From Globisporangium splendens (taxonomy: Eukaryota > Oomycota > Peronosporomycetes > Pythiales > Pythiaceae), in contig VFIW01000007.1 of NCBI GenBank assembly GCA_006386115.1, forward strand, positions 344,693 to 408,692: a stretch of 64,000 nucleotides of DNA, written 5' to 3'. Below, piece after piece: positions 44,478 to 53,860 of the stretch. The notes under the pieces were generated by a model. The model did not search any database, had not been told where the DNA came from, and worked only from the letters and a program-made list of their open reading frames with translations. Within the stretch, counting starts at the first letter, position 1. The number at the start of each line of letters is the position of its first letter. The translations under genes and the position numbers were made by a program.

Positions 44478-44563
44478 GTGAAAGACAAAAAAAAACGACA
44501 CAGTGTGAAGCAGAAGACGCCGCCTATTGAAAAGCAGACGCCTAACGAAAACACGAAGAAATC
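43967..44563. promoter_or_regulatory. divergent promoter region of UTP18 and the DUF3605 gene, with (GA)n run
   Basis: About 600 bp between divergent starts. A (GA)n run of about 14 units occupies 44446-44473, directly in the 5' region of the DUF3605 gene. Promoter function follows from position only. Confidence 0.45.
44446..44473. repeat. (GA)n simple repeat
   Basis: Uninterrupted GA dinucleotides, about 14 units, about 90 bp upstream of the DUF3605 start codon. A (TTTG)n stretch (about 44733-44752) lies in that gene's intron. Confidence 0.85.
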
Positions 44564-45671
44564 ATGTGCACGACGTCAGTGAGCATGGCGGAAATCAATC
44601 AGCGATTGGACTCCCCGCAGGATTACTACAGCTCGCCGTCATCGATTGCCGAAGTGGACAAGTACAATTGTGCGCAAGAGAAAGCGGAGCAGTCGAGCAA
44701 ACGCAGAAAGGTGAGTTTAATTTCTTTCTTTTTTTGTTTGTTTGTTTGTTTGTGTATTTTGTGGCTGCGGAATGGTGGACTGATTCCGATGGTTGCGTTT
44801 TTGTGTCGTTTAGCTTTCTTGTGCAGGTTCTCAAGCAGAAGAAGAAAAACACGACCACCAAGCAGTTGAGCAGCTTTCATCGCCTTCGCAACCAGGTGAT
44901 GATGCCCTGAACGCTCAGGATGATAGGAGCGACCTGGTAAAGGCCTCTGATACCGATGGTATTAATGTCGATGTTGCGCTTGAAATTGGTAGCCCGCCAT
45001 CGCGCAAGAGAAGACACTCCGATCTTGTGAACGAAGACGTGAAGGAACACCAAGAGTCCGTCAGCGCAGACAACAACCGCGAGCCACCATCGAGAACCCC
45101 TGCAACGCTCGATTTTATCGAGGCTGGTAGTCACCCCCTTGATGGTTCTGTGGACCGAAACTCTGACAGCACAAGTGCTGAAAAACGCGCTGATATTGAC
45201 TATGCAAATGACGGCGATGATCTTGAATGTAGCCCAGTCTTGTCAACCAGATTCAGTCGCCGAACGCTGTACATCGAGTACTGGAGCCGAACCGACGAGT
45301 GCAAGGAACGCAAATGGGATCACTTGGACGATATTGCAGAAAAATATGGCGCCGCTGAAGATCACATTTTCGACACGACGCTGCGTGGTAGGACTGCTTG
45401 CTTGGAGCCCAATATGTTTCCCTATGATACTCCCGCAGGTATCGAGCACTGGACTCTTTGGCACGTTAAGGAACTCAACCACGAGCAGATCAAGCAGTAT
45501 GTGGAGAACTGGATCGACGCCAACGCGCCTCACGTGGTACGCTGGAACTATGATGACAACCCGGAGCGATCCATCGATATTTTCCATGTGCATGTGTACT
45601 TGCAGGTCGCAGATGGCACAAGTGTTCTGCAGGGCCGCAAGTTCGAAGACCTCGTGCACGAAATGGATTAG
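44564..45671 (+). CDS. DUF3605-domain protein
   Basis: Two exons, join(44564..44710, 44814..45671), 334 residues. The acceptor at 44813 was chosen because it is the only one that joins the first ATG frame (MCTTSVSMAE..SSKRRK) in phase with the long downstream frame. The N-terminal half is acidic and disordered with basic NLS-like clusters (SKRRK; SRKRRHSD). The C-terminal part has YIEYWSRTDECKERKWDHL, then the DUF3605 signature NMFPYDTPAGIEHWTLW followed by IKQYVENWIDAN..VRWNYDDNPERSIDIFHVHVY. The family is common in fungi and protists; its biochemical function is unknown to me. Family assignment rests on the FPYD..GIEHW and HVHVY motifs from memory. Confidence 0.75.
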
Positions 45672-46389
45672 TCATGGTGGCGTCGGTGGAGTGCATCATA
45701 TTTTCGGCGGTGAGTTCGCTGGTGCCAGTGGCAATCCGTCACCCTTCATTATTTATGCTAGGTCTGCTGAGTCAAAGGTGCTCGCAAAGCGTAAGGTTCT
45801 CGTAATACAAACCAACGACTTATTCAACAACATCAAAATTCATGTGTGTGTTTTTTTGCCAAAAGCAAGCAACAATTGCATGCTCAGAAACAAATCTCAT
45901 TGTCAGAAGACATGCAAATGCCACTGCAGAGACCAAGGCAAAGACGCAAGAGTGACTGGTGGTAGGGGTTCGATTGTCCTGATTACTTTTTTGCCGGTCT
46001 TGCAATCGCGCATTCACTTTGCCATTTCCATCCGCACAGAACATTTCATGTGGTGAGATGATTCGTGCTGGAAGTGAGCGGCACAGCCAGCCGCTGTGTG
46101 GGCCACATCGATGACACACAGAATGATGGTAGGTTCGAAGTGCAAATGCATGCAATAATTGTTGCAGGTGACAGTCTGATGAGTGATCATGTGACGTATT
46201 TGAGCGCTTTCAACGGGGTATGGACTCACGCAGGTCAACCTCTCCAAGACCGCCATGCTCCTTCCCAAATTCGAAGCGCGAAGAGAGAGTGAAGGAGGGA
46301 GGGACAAGCGCCCAACGCACAGACGCCCGTATACACCCCTGCATCCACAGTCCAGATTCTCCCGACGTGCTGCGTGAACAGAGCGCCGC
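45672..46389. other. gap between DUF3605 gene and kinase gene
   Basis: 718 bp with no supported gene. It contains the 3' region of the DUF3605 gene and the kinase promoter, including an Inr/FPR-like element at 46257-46272. Confidence 0.45.
46257..46272 (+). promoter_or_regulatory. possible Inr/FPR element of the membrane kinase gene
   Basis: GCTCCTTCCCAAATTC matches 13 of 16 positions of the oomycete consensus and lies 133 bp before the ATG. The A of the TCA core is changed, so confidence is limited. Confidence 0.4.
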
Positions 46390-49300
46390 ATGCCGCCGTC
46401 GCCGTCGTCGTCGTCGTCTCGGCATCTCCCGAATCAGAGACCGCCGCGCAGGCAGGAGCGCGGGGTGATCAAGTCGCTGTTCCTGACGCTGTTTTTCCAT
46501 GTGTTCTCGCTCCTGTTCGGCGTCGCGCTGCTGCTGCTGCTGGGGCTCACGCTCGGCGGCGTCGGACTCATCCTGCTCTGCATCTGCTCGGGGTCGTCGC
46601 GGTCCGTGCGCGTGCTTGTCGCGAATCTGTGGCGCGCGGAATTGTGGATCAACAGTCTAGGGGTCGACCAGGCGAAGCGAGAGAATGCGAAGAACGACGC
46701 GCGCGCGGGCGACTTCGCAGATCGATCGCGCTTTGAAGCCATGGCGCTCGCAGTGGCGGGTGCCGGCGGTAGCACCCGAAGTGCCAACACATCCAGACAG
46801 GGGGCTGCGAGTCCCCAGCAGCAGCGAGGACGCGTGGTGACGACGTCGGTGATGTTGCTGTCACTGATCTATTTCTTGGTGTTCAAGTGGCTGTTCAACA
46901 TCATCTTCTCGACGATTCCGCTACTGTTCTGGGGGATCGCGTTGGCGCAAGTCGTCCCTCTCGATGGAGTCTCTGCAGATCTCGACGTCGCAAATGGAAA
47001 CGCTGCGAAGTACTTCGTCGCCGTCGCGATCGGGTTTCTCGCGCACCAGATTGGCGTCACGGCGGCATCCTGTAACGTGTTTGTATCGGAGAAGATGAGC
47101 AATTTCCTGTTTGAAGAAGCCACGCGTGCCGACAATGGGGACAACTCGTATGCGCCATTGCTTCACTGGAATCCAGGTCAGGGCGAGATCCCAACGAATG
47201 CGTATCAGTACCATTCCGCGTTGAATTCACACAGCGTCTTCGATGCGCGTCCGTACGAAGAGCGGTGCCCTCCAATGACGTCTGCGCAGAGCATGCCTGT
47301 GACTCACCAGAGCTCCTTCAACAACGGTAACAGCAAGAGACCGGAAGATCGACAGGGGTTTCGTGGTAATCATGATGAGTACACTACCAACAGACGAGAT
47401 GCAGATCCGCTGGCGTCTCGGTCAGCGAACGATCGACCACCAGAGCTTAGTGTTCAAATTGAAGTGGCAGGTGGCAGGATTCCTCCAATTCCTCCCTTGC
47501 CTCCGATGCCGCCATTTGGTCAAGCTCCTCCTCCACCCCCTGCACGACGCGACGGGTCTAATCGGAGCAACCTGGAAGCAGCGTACCGAGATGAAGTGGA
47601 AGAGAAAGTGGTGGACTGTTGTGTGTTCAAGATCCACATAAAGCGTGTCAATGACGGCTCCGGTCGTGGTGGTCATGGTCGTGGAGGGCACGGTGGAGGA
47701 GGCCACGGCGAAGGTCGTGGTGGCGGTAGCGGTCGTCGTGGGGACTTTGATAGTCGGGGAAGAGGAGGCGGCCGTGGTCGTGGTGATTTCTTTGGTGGTC
47801 GAGGCGATCTTTTTGGTGGCCGGGGTGGAGGAGGCCGCGGAGGGCTCCGTGTTGCTGGTTTTGACGGCCCGTTTGAAGACACGCGTCCACGCTTGGATCC
47901 TCATTTCCGACGCGCCCACTCCGGCGACAGTGGGTACAATCGCCACCGTGATCGTTGTTTTCCTGAGTTCAAGTTTGCACGCCCAGTCCCAAGAACTCCA
48001 GATGGCGGTGACCAACATAGGCTGAAGCGCAGGTACAGTTTTGATTCTGTATATGCGGCTACGACAACAGAGTACGCCGTCGATGGAGACCAACCGCCGC
48101 ATTTGAACATGTATGAAGTCCTGGATCTAAGTCCATCTGCGCCGCCGCTTCATCCGGTCCAGTCGGAATCATCGAGAAGGAACAGATTCAGCCGAAGCAA
48201 TCAGAAATATCCATTGGCACAGCCAGCTGACAGCCGCGAAGATCAGATCTATCCGATAGCCCGTCCTGTAGATCCTCGTTCCCCTCCTTCAGGTAAGCTG
48301 CAGTTTGGGAAAAGCAATTCCGACGAAGGGCGATACACGCAATCCAGGTATCAGCCCGATAGATCCCTTCGAGGTACTCTCCACGAGCGAAGCCGAGGAG
48401 ATCAAGTGCGAGAGTACGAGGATCGAGCGAGAACGGAACGAGGTCGCATCCTGCAAGACCATGGTCGTGCGAGACAGGAACAGGATAAACTGAGAGCAAA
48501 GCAGACCAAACAGCTTCAACAACAGCAAGCAGAGCAGCAAAGACAAGCGGAGCAGCAGAGAGAGCAAGCAATTCGACAAGCGCATCAACGTGAGCGAATT
48601 CAAAGTCTCCCTGAGTTAGTCAGTGAGCTTGATTCAGCAGGTAGGAACGAAGCGAAGGCACGACCGTATGATACGTTAACGCATGCACAATTGGCACCGG
48701 GACAGATCGAGGCAAAGGAGCGAGAAGATCTAAAACACTCGGCATCTGCTGGAACGAGTGCATCAACGCTTTCGGCTTCAGGCTCTCATGTGATTAGGCG
48801 TCCATTGACCAGTCGCAGCTTCAGCGTGGCCCGTACAATCGATGCGTCAGTGACTGACACTAGGTATGAGCATCGACCTGACCAGCGACAGATCAGTTTC
48901 ACAGGGCCATATACAGCAGGGAACGAAGTCAGCGATCAGGAGATCCGCGACCACTTTGGCAGTATCCCAAGGACATTCGAAGAAGACGGGTATCTCACGT
49001 CGTTTGGACCTGCAGATATCCTAATCAACCCGGACAACCCACTGGAAACGATCAGTTCACTGGACGATGGACGCGGAGGGTACCGCAGTGTCGATGGTCC
49101 AAGCTACACCATGTTTTCACCAGTCAACTCGCCGACGAGTACCAACTTTGGATCGTTTATAGCTCCAGGATATGATCTGCTGTCACCAACGAACAGTATC
49201 CACGATGACGACTTCCCATCGGACCAACTCCCGCAAGTGTATCGTTCGATCCGGTACACTGGTCCTCCAACATCTGCCGCTCGCATCACGGAGTTTGCTG

Positions 49301-50694
49301 ATCGAGAAGCGCGACGAGACAAAGTGCACTTTAACGCATTTGCGCCGCCGACTGTGGCGCCGTCGCCAAAGCCATTCCACTTTACCATCTGGGCATTTCT
49401 GCTGAGCCAACGAGACGAGATGCGAGAGCGAGCAGAGACATTTGACCCCGACTCGAGTCGGCTGACGGTGGATACAAAGTTGGACATTCGACGAGGTGCG
49501 TTGGTGCATGTGACGCTGGAAGCGCCGTCCGGGTTTCGCATTCTGAACGGCGCAACGCAGGGTTTCTCGTGGGGAGGAAAAGTCTGCAACGCCACGTACG
49601 ACATTGAATGCACCGAGGACGCTGGTTTCGGTCAGGTGATGTTCAAAGCCACGATCATCGTCGGAACAGAAGTTGCCGTGCTGCGCTCGTATGTCGTGGT
49701 CTCTTCCAAGAAGCTTGATCCTGCTGATATGGAAGCCGAAAAGCTCGAGTCCAAGCTCGAAGTGCTCGACATGACGTTCCAGGAGATCCCGTACAACTCG
49801 CTCGAACTCAAGGAACTCGTTGGTAAAGGATACTTTGGCGACGCGTATCGAGCCAACTACAAGGGCCAAGATGTCGTGGTCAAGACGATCCGAGCGAGCG
49901 AGTTTGGCGAGACGAACGACCAGGTGTTGCGCGAGTTCCAGCACGAAGCCGCTGTGCTCTCCATGTTTGGTCATCACCCTTGCGTCGTGCCGTTTGTCGG
50001 TGCCTCGACGGACATTCGCTTCCCGCTGAGTATTGTGACCAAGTACTTGCCGTACGGAAGCCTCGAAGACAACCTTCGCGATCCGAACGCCAGTAGCAAA
50101 CTCTCGATTCGACAGAAGACGCTGATGCTGAAGGACGCAGCTGCGGGCTTACTCAACATTCACGAAGGTGGCTTCATCCATCGCGACATCGCGGCACGCA
50201 ACTGTTTGGTCGACGACGACATGCGGGTCAAGATCTGCGACTTTGGTCTGTGTCGCCGTGTGAATTCGTACAGTGGCGCGCTGATGAAGGACGCGATCGG
50301 ACCGGTCAAGTACATGGCTCCCGAGTCCTTACAGATGCCGCACCTGTTCTCGTACAAGAGTGACGCGTACATGTTTGGCGTGCTGATGTGGGAAACGTAC
50401 ACGATGAGTACTCCGTTTGCGTCGATGGCTCCGATCGAAGCCATGCTCCGCGTGATCAACGGCGAGCGGCTGGCTGTGCCGGCGGATCTCCCCGACCACC
50501 TCCGCTCGCTCATGGAGTCCTGTTTCAAGGACGCGCCCGCCGAGCGACCGTCCATGGCTACCATCATGGCCACGCTGGACGCGTCGGTGTCCACCTCCAC
50601 GAGCTCCAAGGCGTCAGCTGCGGTTGCAGCAGCGAGCGCGTCCTTGGTGAGCAGCACGACCACGCGGCAACCCGGCCGCCCGATCTGGGTCTAA
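46390..50694 (+). CDS. multi-span membrane protein kinase with RGG-rich linker
   Basis: Single exon, 1434 residues. Two hydrophobic segments lie at about 28-75 (FLTLFFHVFSLLFGVALLLL; GVGLILLCICSG) and two more at about 155-220 (LLSLIYFLVFKWLFNIIF; YFVAVAIGFLAHQIGVTAA). A long low-complexity linker follows with a Pro-rich patch, an RGG-rich block (about 425-490) and a Gln/Arg coiled coil (about 690-740). A beta-rich module of about 100 residues (LTVDTKLDIRRGALVHVTLE to VLRSYVVVSS, about 1017-1110) precedes the kinase. The kinase domain (about 1138-1395) is complete: GKGYFGDAY glycine loop, VVVKTI lysine, EFQHEAAVL, HRDIAARNCLV catalytic loop, DFG, and MAPES. HRDxAARN is the tyrosine-kinase type of loop, while the overall context is that of oomycete TKL kinases. 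A signalling role at a membrane is inferred. Confidence 0.9.
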   Translation: MPPSPSSSSSRHLPNQRPPRRQERGVIKSLFLTLFFHVFSLLFGVALLLLLGLTLGGVGLILLCICSGSSRSVRVLVANLWRAELWINSLGVDQAKRENAKNDARAGDFADRSRFEAMALAVAGAGGSTRSANTSRQGAASPQQQRGRVVTTSVMLLSLIYFLVFKWLFNIIFSTIPLLFWGIALAQVVPLDGVSADLDVANGNAAKYFVAVAIGFLAHQIGVTAASCNVFVSEKMSNFLFEEATRADNGDNSYAPLLHWNPGQGEIPTNAYQYHSALNSHSVFDARPYEERCPPMTSAQSMPVTHQSSFNNGNSKRPEDRQGFRGNHDEYTTNRRDADPLASRSANDRPPELSVQIEVAGGRIPPIPPLPPMPPFGQAPPPPPARRDGSNRSNLEAAYRDEVEEKVVDCCVFKIHIKRVNDGSGRGGHGRGGHGGGGHGEGRGGGSGRRGDFDSRGRGGGRGRGDFFGGRGDLFGGRGGGGRGGLRVAGFDGPFEDTRPRLDPHFRRAHSGDSGYNRHRDRCFPEFKFARPVPRTPDGGDQHRLKRRYSFDSVYAATTTEYAVDGDQPPHLNMYEVLDLSPSAPPLHPVQSESSRRNRFSRSNQKYPLAQPADSREDQIYPIARPVDPRSPPSGKLQFGKSNSDEGRYTQSRYQPDRSLRGTLHERSRGDQVREYEDRARTERGRILQDHGRARQEQDKLRAKQTKQLQQQQAEQQRQAEQQREQAIRQAHQRERIQSLPELVSELDSAGRNEAKARPYDTLTHAQLAPGQIEAKEREDLKHSASAGTSASTLSASGSHVIRRPLTSRSFSVARTIDASVTDTRYEHRPDQRQISFTGPYTAGNEVSDQEIRDHFGSIPRTFEEDGYLTSFGPADILINPDNPLETISSLDDGRGGYRSVDGPSYTMFSPVNSPTSTNFGSFIAPGYDLLSPTNSIHDDDFPSDQLPQVYRSIRYTGPPTSAARITEFADREARRDKVHFNAFAPPTVAPSPKPFHFTIWAFLLSQRDEMRERAETFDPDSSRLTVDTKLDIRRGALVHVTLEAPSGFRILNGATQGFSWGGKVCNATYDIECTEDAGFGQVMFKATIIVGTEVAVLRSYVVVSSKKLDPADMEAEKLESKLEVLDMTFQEIPYNSLELKELVGKGYFGDAYRANYKGQDVVVKTIRASEFGETNDQVLREFQHEAAVLSMFGHHPCVVPFVGASTDIRFPLSIVTKYLPYGSLEDNLRDPNASSKLSIRQKTLMLKDAAAGLLNIHEGGFIHRDIAARNCLVDDDMRVKICDFGLCRRVNSYSGALMKDAIGPVKYMAPESLQMPHLFSYKSDAYMFGVLMWETYTMSTPFASMAPIEAMLRVINGERLAVPADLPDHLRSLMESCFKDAPAERPSMATIMATLDASVSTSTSSKASAAVAAASASLVSSTTTRQPGRPIWV

Positions 50695-50975
50695 AGCGCA
50701 AGCGGCAACCTCGTGGTCGAAGCAAAGAGAGAGAAAGAGAGAGCGAGGCTCTTTCTGGCAGTTATGTGTATGTAAAAAGAGTGGTTGGTTCCATGGAAAG
50801 AGCAAAGTAGCTTCTATGTGAGTAAATGCGAATAAATCCACAGCGAAAGTGTACTGGTTTAACAGTAATTGACGCTATATTATGTCGAGTATACTATACA
50901 CATCACTATACTCATGACGTGCAATGTATACCTTTTTCCAAATTGCACCCCTCATATTGAAATTGTCGCGCACAA

Positions 50976-53622
50976 ATGAAAGTGGTGCGTATGCGAGCTT
51001 GCAGAGCCTCGCGGGAAAACGCGCTCCTTAGCGGCAGACATGGAGCCACATCGCGACGCTATGTGCGCTAACTACTGCCGCTCTGTGTGTGTGCATGCGT
51101 GTGTGTTCTTGTTGCGTGCTTTAGATCCAACTCGGCGGCGCAAACGACGCGCTTTGCCACTTTCTCAGCCTCGGCGGCTACGAGCTGCTCTTGGACTGCG
51201 GGCTCCACGCGAACGCGATCGACGAGATCACCGCTGCGTGCGATGCGGGCAGAAGCAGCACTAGCGCCCATGCCAGCGGCACGTCGGTGTTGCGTATCCG
51301 ACTGCCAGCGCTCCACGCGATCGACGTCGCGTCGCTCGACATGATCCTGCTCTCCAACCACTACTCCATGCTCGCGCTGCCGTTCCTGACCGAGCATCTC
51401 GGATTCCAGGTATGTACGCACTCGAACTACTGAGCGCTATGGCGGAATGCTCACGCAATTTGCTCTATATCGTGTTTATATATATATATGGTAGGGTGCG
51501 ATTTACGCCACGGAGCTGACATTGCAGTTTGGTCGCATTGTGATGGAGGAGCTGGCGCTTGCAGCGCAATCGTCCAACATCGTGTTTGAGTACATGACCG
51601 GCACGGCTACGGTATCGTCAGGAACGGATCCGGCGACTGCAACCTCGGCGCTGCAGCCGTTCACGCTCGCGGACGTCGCGAATTGCTGCGCAAAAGTGAC
51701 GTGCGTCGAGTACAAGGAGGTGCTGTCGCTCGCGTACGGCGTGAAGATCACTGCGCTCAGCTCGGGGTTCAGTCTCGGAGCGAGCATCTGGCTCATTGAG
51801 GGTCCAAACGACCGACTCGCGTACGTTCCTGCGGCGTCGGGGGACCTTAACCGCCACCCAAAGGAGCTGGACTTGCTGCCGCTCATCGATTGCGATACGA
51901 TGCTGCTGACGGACCTAAAACCAGACCGAGACCCGCACTCAAATACCGAACGCATGGTCGAGCGGTTCCTCGGCAACGTGAGCCGCGTCATCGATCGCGG
52001 TGGCGTGTGCGTGATCCCATGCTCTCCGTGCGGAGTCCTCTTTGACCTCGTCGAGGCAGTCTACGCGGCGTGTATCCTCAACAAGCAGCAAAACGTGCCG
52101 ATGTATTTCGTTGCGTCACATGCGACGCGCGTGGTGCAATTGACAAAGCAAGGTGCAGAATGGCTCTGCGAGAAGAAAATCGAAAAGCTGTACGCCGGGG
52201 AGAGCGCGTTTCTGCACGAGCAACTCCAGAAAAGCAATCTTCTCCACGTGGAGTCGGAGATTACGCCTGCAATGGCCTCAGCGCTCCAGGTATTACAACA
52301 CGCGACGGCGCAAAATAACGCGGACATCGTGAAAAGGTGCAAAGGGTACGGTTGAAGCTGAGTCTCACAATGTCGTTGTTGTTCATTTTGCTTGCACTAG
52401 AGCGCCAGTATCGTGTTTGTCGGCCATCCGTCGCTCAAACTCGGTCTTGCACCGGAACTGGTTCGAATGGTTGGCGGCGATAGTCGCAACGCAGTGGTGC
52501 TAATCGGTGAGCTCAAGTGAAAAGCGATCAAGACAACATGCATGTGGGTATGATGCTAAGTGTTGTGATTCTGGATGCGTTTGTCCTTTCTTGTTCTAGA
52601 CCCTTCCGTTGACCCAAATGAAGCTCTTCGCCCATTCCATATGCTTGAGATCGAGAAAACCGTGAGTCCGATTGACCCTCGCTTGGGGTGTGGAGACGCG
52701 AACCAGTTCATTGCGCGGTGCTGCCCGCGCAACCTGATCGTCCCGTACGAATTCACGCTGGACCCTGCCAGCTCCGGTGACATGAAGGGTGAGATGACCG
52801 AGTTCTCTCACTTTTCACGGGTGATGCCGCTGAACGAGCTCACTGCGGCCAAACCGAAGATGGATCTCATGACTGTACCCACGAAGCTGCTGGAGCCAAT
52901 CGCGCTCGACAAGACCCAAAAGTACATCGACGGAAAACTCGATCCAAACGTACGTCTCTCGTGGTTGTTGGCACTTTCTTCACCAGTGAGTTTGTTAACG
53001 TATTGTTTCCTTCTGGTTTGTTTGGTGCCATAGCTTGCTGCAAAGGCGGTGCTGGCAGAGTTTAATGGCAAAGCAGCAGCGTATGTGAGTGGTGTCCTCA
53101 GCGTCAAGCGAAAGGCGTTTGTGTTGGAGGCACCTCCTGTGATTCAAGCATGCTCCCCCACTCAACCCGGCGCTGATCAGAAGTTTATGAAAACGGCGAG
53201 CAAGCGCAAACCCAACACCTTTAATCCAAGCGTTTTCCCAGCAGCGACTGCTTCCAGTACCCACCGCATCGAATACCGTGAAAAGAGCGCGATTTTACTG
53301 GGGCAAGTGGACGAAGACAAACTCGAAAAGCAAGTCAAAACGGTACGAAAAGTTACTGTTTTCTATCAAAATTGACGTGTGCTGGACGATTTGCTTATAT
53401 GTTTCTCTTTTTAATCAATTGCTCCAGCACGACCCAAACGCGCAAGTGTATATCTCTCAAGGACAGGGAGACGCCGATGTGTTCATGAGCATCCCATCTC
53501 TTGAAGCCCGCGTCACGCTATGGAAAGAGCAGGCGAAGACCGTCATCGAGACTGAAAAAGACGAGGCGCGCGCACTGTTGGCATCGTTCATCCTTGCGCA
53601 ACTGATCGTCATTCAGCAATAA
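50976..53622 (+). CDS. INTS9: Integrator complex subunit 9 (inactive MBL/beta-CASP protein)
   Basis: Seven exons, join(50976..50984, 51125..51409, 51495..52289, 52401..52506, 52600..52949, 53034..53342, 53428..53622), phase-consistent, 682 residues (human 658). INTS9 pairs with catalytic INTS11 in the Integrator RNA-cleavage module that processes snRNA 3' ends and attenuates transcription. It follows human INTS9 throughout: LLLDCGLH, LDMILLSNHYSMLALPFLTE, GAIYATELTLQFGRIVMEEL, ALSSGFSLGASIWLIEGP, GGVCVIPCSPCGVLFDLVE, EWLCEKK, IVFVGHPSLKLG, then the C-terminal half. As in the family, the HxHxDH metal motif is replaced (SNHYSMLALP), so it should be catalytically dead. The first exon is only three codons (ATG AAA GTG); joined to exon 2 it gives MKVIQLGG, parallel to human MKLYCLSG. 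That short first exon is the least certain part. Confidence 0.9.
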
Positions 53623-53860
53623 CTGAGACTTACGGCACGAAATGCGAGAAATGCACAAGTTGTCAAATGTAGCCATGTATGAAAAATGTGTAGCCATTTG
53701 TGAAGGAGTTACTGTGCTGGCTCATTAAAGTTCGAGACAACTTTAAAATAGAGTTGCAACCTGGGTGGCGAGAATGACTATTTTGATACTGTCGGAATGA
53801 GCGTGAGTGTGGTGAAGAGCCTTGGAATCGTGGGAGGTAGCAGTGCCGAGCTAAGGCAAG

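Noticed and set aside
45955..45990. GGTTCGATT resembling a tRNA T-loop
   Set aside because: No cloverleaf could be built around it; no acceptor stem.
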